Shown here one piece after another: positions 1-7,318 of a stretch of 64,000 nucleotides of DNA. Origin of the DNA: Pseudomonas graminis (GTDB taxonomy: Bacteria > Pseudomonadota > Gammaproteobacteria > Pseudomonadales > Pseudomonadaceae); assembly GCF_001705435.1 (NCBI RefSeq), contig NZ_MDEN01000066.1:186001-250000 (forward strand), in the 5' to 3' direction. Below the pieces are notes generated by a model. That model worked only from the letters and a program-made list of their open reading frames with translations. It ran no database searches and had not been told where the DNA came from. The position numbers and the translations under genes were made by a program. The stretch's first letter is position 1, and the number at the start of each line of letters is the position of its first letter.

Positions 1-204
1 CTGGACGTCATGCAGAACCTCGCCCGCTCGGGCGTGACCATGGTCGTCGTGACCCACGAAATGGGCTTTGCGCGCAAGGTCGCCGACCGGGTGATCTTCA
101 TGGAGAACGGCCGAATCATCGAACAGAACAACCCGCACGATTTCTTCACGGCCCCGCAAGAGCCGAGAACCCGCGCGTTTTTGCAGGCCATCCTGCATCA
201 CTGA
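1..204 (+). CDS. Amino-acid ABC transporter ATP-binding protein, C-terminal end (partial)
   Basis: Only the last 67 codons lie in the window; the reading frame is open from base 1. The visible part holds the end of an ABC ATPase: a switch histidine in VVVTHEMGFAR, then the typical GlnQ/HisP-like ending with a VADRVIFMENGRIIE strand and an FFTAPQEPRTRAFLQ tail. Proteins of this class energise uptake of polar amino acids or related small solutes at the inner membrane. It is followed 21 bp later by an aminotransferase on the same strand, so it probably belongs to the same catabolic operon and imports its substrate. The substrate cannot be read from this fragment. Confidence 0.85.
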   Translation: MDVMQNLARSGVTMVVVTHEMGFARKVADRVIFMENGRIIEQNNPHDFFTAPQEPRTRAFLQAILHH

Positions 205-225
205 TCAGACTCTGGAGCTCATCCC

Positions 226-1473
226 TTGAATGCCTTGGACATCGATTACGTACGCAGCCAGTTTCCCGCCCTCGGCAGCGGCTATGCCTACCTGGACAAC
301 GCCGGCGGCTCGGCCGTGCTCAAGCCGGTCGCCGCTCGAATTACCGATTACTTGCTCAACAGCGCCGTGCAACTGGGCGCCTCCTACAGCGAGTCGGTCG
401 ACGCAGGCGCGCGGGTCATGCAGGCACGGGAATCGGTCGCGCAACTGATCAACGCGCGCTACCCGGAAGAGTGCGTGATGGGCGGCTCAACCACCCATTT
501 GCTGCAAATCCTCTGCCGCGCCATCGCCCCGTCGATCAATCCCGGCGACGAAATCATCGTCACCAACTGCGACCACGAAGCCAACATCGGGCCGTGGGTA
601 AGGCTGTGCGAAGACCGCGGCGCGACCTTGCGCGTCTGGGCCGTCGACGTCCAGAGCATGGACCTGGAATTGGCTGATCTGGATGCGCTGCTCAGCGACA
701 AGACTCGCTACCTGGCCATGACCCACGCGTCGAACATCCTCGGCAGCGTCAACCCGGTCGCCGAAGTGGCGCGCAGGGTGCACGCGGTCGGCGGCAAGTT
801 GTGCGTCGATGCCGTGGCCTACGCGCCCCATCGGCTGGTCGATGTGCAGGCCAGCGGCGCCGATTATTACGTGTTCAGTTTCTACAAGACCTTCGGCCCG
901 CACTTCGCCGTGCTGTGGGGCAAACGCGAGGCGTTGCTGGAGCTGCCGAGCCTGAACCACTTTTTCATCGGCCAGGAGGTCATTCCCTACAAGCTTCAGC
1001 CCGGCAACCTGAACTACGAGCTGTCCTACGGCTGCATCGGCATCAGCGATTACCTGATCGACATCGGCCGACGCCTCGGCGCCAGCGGCAGCGAACGCCA
1101 GCTGATGCAGGCGGCGTTCGATGCCTTTGAAGTCCAGGAAGACCTGTTGGCCGAAACGCTGCTGGCGTTTCTGCGGGAGACGCCGGGTGTACGAATCATC
1201 GGAAAATCCCGTGTGACCGATGGTGATCGCGTGCCAACCATCAGCTTCGTGGTGGAGGGCATTCAGTCGGAAGCCATCGTGCGCCGCGTGGACAATCACC
1301 GTATGGGCATCCGCTTTGGTGACTTCTATGCGCGCCGCCTGATCGAACAGTTGGGGCTGACCCCATACGGCGGCGTGGTTCGTGTGTCGATCGCCCACTA
1401 CAACAGCGTCGATGAGCTGAATCGTCTGGTGGAGCATCTGGCTCAGGCGATCACAGAACTGCGTCCCTCCTGA
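226..1473 (+). CDS. Class V aminotransferase, cysteine-desulfurase-like (SufS/Csd type)
   Basis: A 415-residue PLP enzyme of fold type I. The PLP-binding lysine is Lys221 in FSFYKTFGPH, preceded by the cofactor-binding stretch CVDAVAYAPH. The start is TTG at 226, with a GGAGC ribosome site about 8 bases upstream; the ATG at 230 is in another frame. The family contains cysteine desulfurases and related lyases. No isc or suf genes are nearby, and the gene sits with an ABC ATPase, an RpiR regulator, a deacetylase and a dihydropyrimidinase. A role in nitrogen-compound catabolism therefore seems as likely as Fe-S assembly. The true substrate is unknown; the family call is firm, the function is not. 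Confidence 0.85.
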   Translation: MNALDIDYVRSQFPALGSGYAYLDNAGGSAVLKPVAARITDYLLNSAVQLGASYSESVDAGARVMQARESVAQLINARYPEECVMGGSTTHLLQILCRAIAPSINPGDEIIVTNCDHEANIGPWVRLCEDRGATLRVWAVDVQSMDLELADLDALLSDKTRYLAMTHASNILGSVNPVAEVARRVHAVGGKLCVDAVAYAPHRLVDVQASGADYYVFSFYKTFGPHFAVLWGKREALLELPSLNHFFIGQEVIPYKLQPGNLNYELSYGCIGISDYLIDIGRRLGASGSERQLMQAAFDAFEVQEDLLAETLLAFLRETPGVRIIGKSRVTDGDRVPTISFVVEGIQSEAIVRRVDNHRMGIRFGDFYARRLIEQLGLTPYGGVVRVSIAHYNSVDELNRLVEHLAQAITELRPS

Positions 1474-1491
1474 CTTCTATCGAGCCTTTTT

Positions 1492-2364
1492 ATGCCTGTA
1501 CCCCAAACCCTGGCCGAGCTGCGTGCTGCCATCGTCGAACATCAGGAACGCCTGACTGCGCGGCAGCGTGATGCCGCGCATTACCTGAACGAGCACCCCC
1601 ACGATGTGGCGCTGAACACGGTCGCGGCGCTGGCGAAAATCTCCGGCATCCCGTCGTCGGCGTTCATTCGGCTGGCCCAGGCGCTGGGCTTCGGCGGGTT
1701 CAGCGACCTGCAGCGCTTGTTCAAGCAGCCGTTGCAGCAGGCCGGGCAGGGCAGCTTTAAAGAGCGTATTCGGCACTATCGCGGCGAGCAATTGCTCGAC
1801 GATCCCACCGATGTGGGCGCCATGCTCTCGGCATTCAGCCGCGCGAATATCGTCTCGCTGGAGCACCTGGCCGAAGGCGAGCAAGTCGAGGCCATCGAGC
1901 GCGCCATCGAGCTGTTGGAACAGGCGCGCACCACCTTCGTGGTCGGCATGCGTCGCTCGTTTCCCATGGCGTCCTACCTGAGTTACGCGCTCAGCCGTGT
2001 CGGTCGTCGTGCCGTACACATCAGCGGTCTGGGCGGCAGCTTGCGCGAACAGGTCGGTGCGCTGCACGGCGATGATGTGCTGGTGGCGGTGAGTTTTCCG
2101 CCGTACGCGCAGGAAACCATCGACGCCTGCCAGCAAGCGGTCGCCGCGGGGACGCCCATCGTGGCGATCACTGACAGCATTCTCAGCCCCATCGGACAAA
2201 CCGCGTCGGTGATGATCGAGGTCAACGACGCAGAGCTGCTGGGCTTTCGCTCGCTCACCGCTGCGTTCTGCATTGCGCAGACCCTGGCCATGGGCCTGGC
2301 CTTTCGCACCGGCCAGAACCTCGATGGCCCCGACCATGATGCATTGAAAACCATCGACTGCTGA
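1492..2364 (+). CDS. MurR/RpiR family transcriptional regulator
   Basis: A 290-residue regulator. An N-terminal RpiR helix-turn-helix lies at about residues 1-80 (LTARQRDAAHYLNEHP, then IPSSAFIRLAQALGFGGF). A SIS sugar/phosphosugar-type sensing domain lies at about residues 120-260, including TFVVGMRRSFPMASYLSYAL and VLVAVSFPPYAQETI. The gene begins 18 bp after the aminotransferase and precedes the deacetylase by 52 bp, all on one strand. It is probably the local regulator of the cluster. The ligand is unknown; RpiR members in ureide or hydantoin clusters need not bind sugars. Confidence 0.88.
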   Translation: MPVPQTLAELRAAIVEHQERLTARQRDAAHYLNEHPHDVALNTVAALAKISGIPSSAFIRLAQALGFGGFSDLQRLFKQPLQQAGQGSFKERIRHYRGEQLLDDPTDVGAMLSAFSRANIVSLEHLAEGEQVEAIERAIELLEQARTTFVVGMRRSFPMASYLSYALSRVGRRAVHISGLGGSLREQVGALHGDDVLVAVSFPPYAQETIDACQQAVAAGTPIVAITDSILSPIGQTASVMIEVNDAELLGFRSLTAAFCIAQTLAMGLAFRTGQNLDGPDHDALKTIDC

Positions 2365-2416
2365 GCCCTGGCTTGGCGGTCTGCCGACTGTTCGAACGTT
2401 GCAGGAGTAGGCTTTT

Positions 2417-3313
2417 ATGGCATCACCCATTCGAGATCTGGTCGGCTACGGCCGGCAGCGCCCCCAAGGCACCTGGCCCAACGGCGCGCGGCTGGCGGTC
2501 AACTTTGTCATCAATTACGAAGAAGGCTCGGAGCGCTCCCTGGCCATGGGCGATCCTGACCAGGAGAGCATGACCGAATGGGGCAGCTATCAGTTTCCTG
2601 ACGGCGTGCGCAATCTGGCGATGGAGTCGATGTACGAGTACGGCGCCCGCGTTGGCATCTGGCGGATCCTCGACATCCTGCAACAGGCCAACGTCCCGGC
2701 GACCTTTCATGCCTGTGCGGTGGCCTTCGAGCAGAACCCGGATGTCGCCAAAGCGGCTGTCGAGCTGGGCCATGAAATCTGCAGTCACGGTTATCGCTGG
2801 GAGGAGGTCTTCCGCCTGACCGAGGCTGAAGAGCGCGAGCACATTCGCCTGGCGATCGAGTCGTTCGAACGCACTTGCGGCAAGCGTCCGGTGGGCTGGT
2901 ACTGCCGCTACGGCGCCAGCGTTCATACGCGACGGCTGGTCGCGGAAGAGGGCGGGTTTCTCTATGACTCGGACGCCTACAACGACGACGTGCCGTATTT
3001 CGTCGACGTCGAGGGCAAGCAACATCTGGTGGTGCCGTACACCAGCGACGTCAACGACTTCCGCTACTGGAACTCGCCGGGCTTGTCTCAGGCGTCCGAT
3101 TTCCTCGAGTACATGAAGGAAAGCTTCGATGTGCTGTACGAAGAGTCCGCCGACGGCCTGCGAATGATGTCCATCGGGCTGCACCCGCGCATGGTCGGAC
3201 GTCCTGGCCGTGTCCGCGCGATCAAGCATTTCATCGAGTACGCCCAGGCCCGCGAAGGCGTCTGGTTCACCACCCGCGAAGAGATCGCCAAGGCCTGGCT
3301 GACCCGCGCCTGA
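2417..3313 (+). CDS. PuuE/allantoinase-like polysaccharide deacetylase-family hydrolase
   Basis: A 298-residue NodB-fold hydrolase of the PuuE type, the metal-independent allantoinase group. Indicators are the opening GTWPNGARLAVNFVINYEEG, the HEICSHGYRWEE motif (His124 in SHG), and a C-terminal MMSIGLHPRMVGRPGR block, all usual for the group. AGGAG at 2403-2407 supports the ATG at 2417. PuuE enzymes open the hydantoin ring of allantoin. A dihydropyrimidinase follows 13 bp downstream, so two different cyclic-amide hydrolases are cotranscribed. I infer a pathway for a cyclic ureide other than plain allantoin, because no other allantoin genes are visible. The substrate is open. Confidence 0.85.
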   Translation: MASPIRDLVGYGRQRPQGTWPNGARLAVNFVINYEEGSERSLAMGDPDQESMTEWGSYQFPDGVRNLAMESMYEYGARVGIWRILDILQQANVPATFHACAVAFEQNPDVAKAAVELGHEICSHGYRWEEVFRLTEAEEREHIRLAIESFERTCGKRPVGWYCRYGASVHTRRLVAEEGGFLYDSDAYNDDVPYFVDVEGKQHLVVPYTSDVNDFRYWNSPGLSQASDFLEYMKESFDVLYEESADGLRMMSIGLHPRMVGRPGRVRAIKHFIEYAQAREGVWFTTREEIAKAWLTRA

Positions 3314-3326
3314 GGGAGTGAACGAC

Positions 3327-4775
3327 ATGCAGGCTTTTGATTTGATCATCCGCAACGCCAATGTGGTGACGGCGGCGGACGGTTTCCTGTGCGACATCGG
3401 CGTGCGCGACGGCCGAATCGTCGCGCTGGGCCTGGGCCTGGGCCTGGGCCTGGAAGGTGCCCCAGAGGAAGTCGATGCGCAAGGGCGAACCGTCACCCCC
3501 GGCGGTATCGACAGCCATGTGCATCTGGATCAGCCGACCGGTGATGGTTCGGTCATGGCCGATGACTTCGAAAGCGGCACCCGCTCGGCAGCCTGTGGCG
3601 GGACTACAACGGTGATTCCCTTTGCCTGCCAGCAGAAGGGCCAGACCCTGCGGGCGGCGGTGGAGGATTACCATCGGCGTGCGGACGGTCGGGCGCTGAT
3701 CGATTACGCGTTTCACCTCATCGTCACCGACCCTACCGAAGACGTGCTGCGCCGCGAGTTGCCCGAGCTGATTGCCGAGGGCTACACCTCCTTCAAGATC
3801 TACATGACCTATGACGCGCTGAAGCTCAACGACCGGGAGATTCTGGAAACACTGTCGGTGGCGCGGGCCGAAGGCGCGATGGTGATGCTCCACGCCGAAA
3901 ACAGCGACTGCATCGCTTGGTTGACCGAGCGCCTGCTCGCCGCCGGTCTCAGCGCGCCGCGTTATCACGCCACGTCGCGGCCGATGCTGGTCGAGCGCGA
4001 AGCCACCCACCGGGCCATTGCGCTGGCCGAGCTGGTGGATGTGCCGATTCTCATCGTGCACGTGTCGGGGGGCGAGGCCATCGAGCAGATCCGCTGGGCG
4101 CAGAGCCACGGCTTGAAGGTCTACGGCGAAACCTGTCCGCAGTATCTGTTTCTCACCGCGGAATCGCTGGGCTGCGATGACAGCTTCGAAGGCGCGAAAT
4201 GCATCTGCAGTCCGCCGCCGAGAGACGCTGGCAATCAGCAAGTGGTCTGGGACGGCCTGCAGAATGGCTCGTTCGAAGTGTTCTCATCGGATCACGCGCC
4301 GTTTCGCTACGGTGGCCCGGACGGCAAGCGTGCCCACGGCGAGACGGCGCCGTTTTCAGAAGTGGCCAATGGCATTCCGGGCGTCGAAACGCGCATGGCG
4401 CTGCTCTGGTCGGAAGGCGTGCGCAAGGGGCGAATCAGCCCGCAGGCGTTTGTCGCGCTGACGGCCACTCATGCGGCGCGGCTGTACGGTTTGTATCCGC
4501 GCAAGGGCAGCATCGCCATTGGCTCGGATGCGGATCTGGTGATCTGGGATGAGGACCTGGACATCGAACTGACCAATGAAATGCTGCACCACAACGTCGA
4601 CTACACGCCGTACGAGGGGATGCGCTTGAGTGCATGGCCGGCGATGACGTTCGCCAGAGGGGAGCGGGTCTGGGACGGCAGCCCGTTGGGCGAACCGGGG
4701 CGTGGAGAGTTTCTGCCCTGCGCCCGGCCGGAGCCTGCGAAAGCACGGCGTCGAGCGTCGGAATTGCCGCAGTGA
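3327..4775 (+). CDS. hydA: Dihydropyrimidinase / D-hydantoinase
   Basis: A 482-residue amidohydrolase that opens the ring of dihydropyrimidines or 5-substituted hydantoins. The binuclear metal ligands are all visible: His64 and His66 in DSHVHLDQP, the carboxylated Lys157 in SFKIYMTYDAL, His189 in LHAENSD, His245 in IVHVSGGE and Asp322 in SSDHAPF. ATG at 3327 is preferred to the in-frame GTG at 3318 because AGGGAG at 3313-3318 then has normal spacing. Residues 34-43 are a Leu-Gly repeat encoded by a hexanucleotide tandem repeat (see the repeat entry). It is the last gene of the cluster, followed by a REPIN. Confidence 0.93.
   Translation: MQAFDLIIRNANVVTAADGFLCDIGVRDGRIVALGLGLGLGLEGAPEEVDAQGRTVTPGGIDSHVHLDQPTGDGSVMADDFESGTRSAACGGTTTVIPFACQQKGQTLRAAVEDYHRRADGRALIDYAFHLIVTDPTEDVLRRELPELIAEGYTSFKIYMTYDALKLNDREILETLSVARAEGAMVMLHAENSDCIAWLTERLLAAGLSAPRYHATSRPMLVEREATHRAIALAELVDVPILIVHVSGGEAIEQIRWAQSHGLKVYGETCPQYLFLTAESLGCDDSFEGAKCICSPPPRDAGNQQVVWDGLQNGSFEVFSSDHAPFRYGGPDGKRAHGETAPFSEVANGIPGVETRMALLWSEGVRKGRISPQAFVALTATHAARLYGLYPRKGSIAIGSDADLVIWDEDLDIELTNEMLHHNVDYTPYEGMRLSAWPAMTFARGERVWDGSPLGEPGRGEFLPCARPEPAKARRRASELPQ
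3426..3453 (+). repeat. CTGGGC hexanucleotide tandem repeat inside hydA
   Basis: Four perfect copies of CTGGGC plus a partial fifth (CTGG), in frame, encoding alternating Leu-Gly residues in the N-terminal strand region of the dihydropyrimidinase. Copy-number change by slipped strands would add or remove Leu-Gly pairs without a frameshift. Confidence 0.9.
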
Positions 4776-4807
4776 GGACTAAATCACTGGCGGATGTACG
4801 CGACCCT

Positions 4808-4902
4808 TGTAGGACTGGCCTCAGCCGGGAAGGGGCCGGTGTGCGCACCATCAATCTTGCGGCGTGACGACTGACGCCTTCCCGGCTGAAGCCGGTCCTA
4901 CA
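4808..4902. repeat. REPIN: paired REP palindromes (copy 1)
   Basis: Two inverted REP sequences frame a spacer: TGTAGGACTGGCCTCAGCC at the left and its near-complement GGCTGAAGCCGGTCCTACA at the right end. A near-identical 94-bp element, spacer included, occurs at 23336-23429. The TAG stop codon of the convergent rsmE gene (4898-4900) is contributed by the right terminus of the element. Confidence 0.9.
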
Positions 4903-5617
4903 AATCACCCCACAACTGTTGCGCGATGCTCAGCGCCACCACTGGCGCGGTTTCGGTGCGCAGCACGCGGGGGCCGAGGCGGGCGGCGTGGAAACCGGCG
5001 TCCTGTGCCTGGGCCACTTCGGCGTCATTCAGCCCACCTTCAGGACCAATCAAAAAGGCCAGACTGCCGGGCTTTTCATGGCTGGTCAGCGGCGCCGCGA
5101 CCGGGTGCAGCACCAGCTTCAAGTCCGCTTCCGTCTGCTTGAGCCACTCGGCCAGAGTCACCGGCCCATGAATCACCGGCACCACCGAGCGCCCGCACTG
5201 TTCGCAGGCGCTGATCGCGATCTGCTGCCAATGGGCCTGACGCTTCTCCGCACGCTCATCTTTGAGACGCACTTCGCAGCGCTCGCTGATGATCGGGGTA
5301 ATCTGCGTCACGCCCAGTTCGGTGGCTTTCTGAATCGCCCAATCCATCCGCTCACCCCGGGAGAGGCCCTGGCCAAGATGGATCTGCAAGGGCGACTCCG
5401 GCTGACCGGCAAAGCGTTCGCTCACCTGCACCCGCACCTGCTTTTTGCCGACTTGCGCCAGCGTGGCGCGAAACTCATGGCCCGAACCATCGAACAGCTG
5501 CACCGCGTCGCCTTCGGACATGCGCAACACGCGGCTGATGTAATGGGCCTGGGCCTCTGGCAGTTCGTGCTCCCCGACGCTGAGGGTGGCATCGACGAAA
5601 AAGCGGGACAGTCTCAT
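4898..5617 (-). CDS. rsmE: 16S rRNA (uracil1498-N3)-methyltransferase RsmE
   Basis: A 239-residue SPOUT-class methyltransferase that uses S-adenosylmethionine to methylate U1498 of 16S rRNA. The N-terminal PUA-like domain (about 1-70, MRLSRFFVDATLSVGEHELP) is followed by the trefoil-knot domain with SFAFLIGPEGG-type glycine loop (here LAFLIGPEGGLNDAEV) and LGPRVLRTETAPVVAL. Length is normal for the family. The stop codon falls at the edge of a REPIN. bioA lies next on the same strand, 59 bp upstream. Confidence 0.96.
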   Translation of the reverse strand: MRLSRFFVDATLSVGEHELPEAQAHYISRVLRMSEGDAVQLFDGSGHEFRATLAQVGKKQVRVQVSERFAGQPESPLQIHLGQGLSRGERMDWAIQKATELGVTQITPIISERCEVRLKDERAEKRQAHWQQIAISACEQCGRSVVPVIHGPVTLAEWLKQTEADLKLVLHPVAAPLTSHEKPGSLAFLIGPEGGLNDAEVAQAQDAGFHAARLGPRVLRTETAPVVALSIAQQLWGDL

Positions 5618-5676
5618 GGTTGTGTCTCTAAAGATTGTGTTGAATGCAGCGCCTGGAGAATGGGTGTAACGGCCTG

Positions 5677-7083
5677 CTAGCCTGGATCACGAAAATCCGG
5701 ATGGAAGTTCTCTCTCACCGCCACACTCACGCTGCTGCGCGTCGCGATGTCTATCCCTTCGGTCGCTACATCGGCCAGGAAGTCGATCTGCTCCGGTGTG
5801 ATTACGTAGGGCGGCAGGAAGTACACCACGCTGCCCAGCGGACGCAGCAAAGCACCTCGGGTCAGCGCGTGCTCGAACACCTTGAGCCCGCGCCGCTCCT
5901 GCCACGGATACGGCGTTTTAGTGGTCTTGTCCTGCACCATCTCGATGGCAATCGCCATCCCGGTCTGCCGCACTTCAGCGACGTTCGGGTGATCGACCAG
6001 ATGCGCCGTCGCGGTCTTCATGCGCTGGGCCAGCGCCTTGTTGTTTTCGATGACGTTGTCCTGCTCGAAAATATCCAGCGTCGCCAACGCCGCCGCGCAC
6101 GCCAGCGGGTTGCCGGTGTAACTGTGGGAGTGCAGAAACGCGCGTAGCGTCGGGTAATCGTCGTAAAACGCGTCGTACACATCATCGGTGGTGATGCACG
6201 CCGCCAGCGGCAGATAGCCGCCGGTCAGCGCCTTGGACAGGCACAGGAAGTCCGGGCGAATGCCGGCCTGCTCGCAGGCAAACATGGTCCCGGTGCGGCC
6301 GAAGCCCACGGCTATCTCGTCATGAATCAGGTGCACGCCATACCGGTCGCAGGCCTCGCGCAGCAGCTTGAGGTAGATCGGGTCGTACATGCGCATGCCG
6401 CCCGCGCCTTGAATCAGCGGCTCGATGATCACCGCCGCGACGCTGTCGTGATGCTCGGCGAGGGTTTGCTCCATCACCGCGAACATCGTCCGGGTGTGCT
6501 CTTCCCAGCTCACGCCTTCAGGCCGGTGGTAGCAGTCCGGGCTTGGCACCTTGATGGTGTCCATCAGCAGCGCTTTGTAGGTCTCAGTGAACAGCGGCAC
6601 GTCACCGACCGCCATCGCGGCCATGGTTTCGCCGTGGTAGCTATTGGTCAGGGTGACGAAGCGCTTCTTGTCCGGCTTGCCGCGATTGAGCCAGTAATGA
6701 AAGCTCATCTTCAGCGCGACTTCGATGCAGGACGAACCGTTGTCGGCGTAGAAGCAGCGCGTCAGGCCTTCGGGCGTCATCGCCACCAGACGCTCGGACA
6801 GCTCGATGACCGGCTGATGGCTGAAGCCTGCCAGGATCACGTGCTCCAGTTGATCGACCTGATCCTTGATGCGCTGATTGATGCGCGGGTTGGCGTGGCC
6901 GAATACGTTGACCCACCAGGAGCTGACCGCGTCGAGGTAGCGCTTGCCTTCGAAGTCCTCCAGCCAGACCCCTTCGCCGCGCTTGATCGGAATCAGCGGC
7001 AGTTTTTCGTGGTCTTTCATCTGGGTGCAGGGGTGCCAAAGGACCTTCAGGTCGCGCTGCATCCACTGGTCGTTAAGGCCCAT
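5677..7083 (-). CDS. bioA: Adenosylmethionine-8-amino-7-oxononanoate aminotransferase BioA
   Basis: A 468-residue class III aminotransferase that makes 7,8-diaminononanoate in biotin synthesis, using S-adenosylmethionine as amino donor. The PLP lysine is Lys284 in CLSKALTGGYLP. LWHPCTQMKDHE near the N-terminus and HDEIAVGFGRTG before the lysine are BioA signatures. I start it at MGLNDQWMQRD (7083), because GGAG lies 7 bases upstream; an ATG 27 bases further out is also open. It lies upstream of rsmE on the minus strand and diverges from the amine-oxidase gene across 235 bp. Confidence 0.96.
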   Translation of the reverse strand: MGLNDQWMQRDLKVLWHPCTQMKDHEKLPLIPIKRGEGVWLEDFEGKRYLDAVSSWWVNVFGHANPRINQRIKDQVDQLEHVILAGFSHQPVIELSERLVAMTPEGLTRCFYADNGSSCIEVALKMSFHYWLNRGKPDKKRFVTLTNSYHGETMAAMAVGDVPLFTETYKALLMDTIKVPSPDCYHRPEGVSWEEHTRTMFAVMEQTLAEHHDSVAAVIIEPLIQGAGGMRMYDPIYLKLLREACDRYGVHLIHDEIAVGFGRTGTMFACEQAGIRPDFLCLSKALTGGYLPLAACITTDDVYDAFYDDYPTLRAFLHSHSYTGNPLACAAALATLDIFEQDNVIENNKALAQRMKTATAHLVDHPNVAEVRQTGMAIAIEMVQDKTTKTPYPWQERRGLKVFEHALTRGALLRPLGSVVYFLPPYVITPEQIDFLADVATEGIDIATRSSVSVAVRENFHPDFRDPG

Positions 7084-7318
7084 TACTCTTCTCCACATAG
7101 CGGCTCGCATGGCGCGAGGGCAAACAATCGCGCAAGCCTATGCAATGGATGCCAGTGGGACAACCTTTAGCGTGTTGTTTAAATCGCCGCGAGCGCCGCT
7201 TTCGAGCCTGACGGACATTGCTGGCGGGCGTTTCGCGGCTCGCGTATCCTTCGCGCTCTTCGAAAAATCGGACAACAAAATCCGACAATTCCCCCCGTTT
7301 TTCTCCGGAGTTCGCTGA

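Noticed and set aside
487..1437. A 316-codon minus-strand frame opposite the aminotransferase
   Set aside because: The plus-strand PLP enzyme has clear motifs; the reverse frame has none.
3426..3453. ON/OFF phase variation by the CTGGGC repeat
   Set aside because: The unit is six bases, so changes stay in frame; only length variation is possible.
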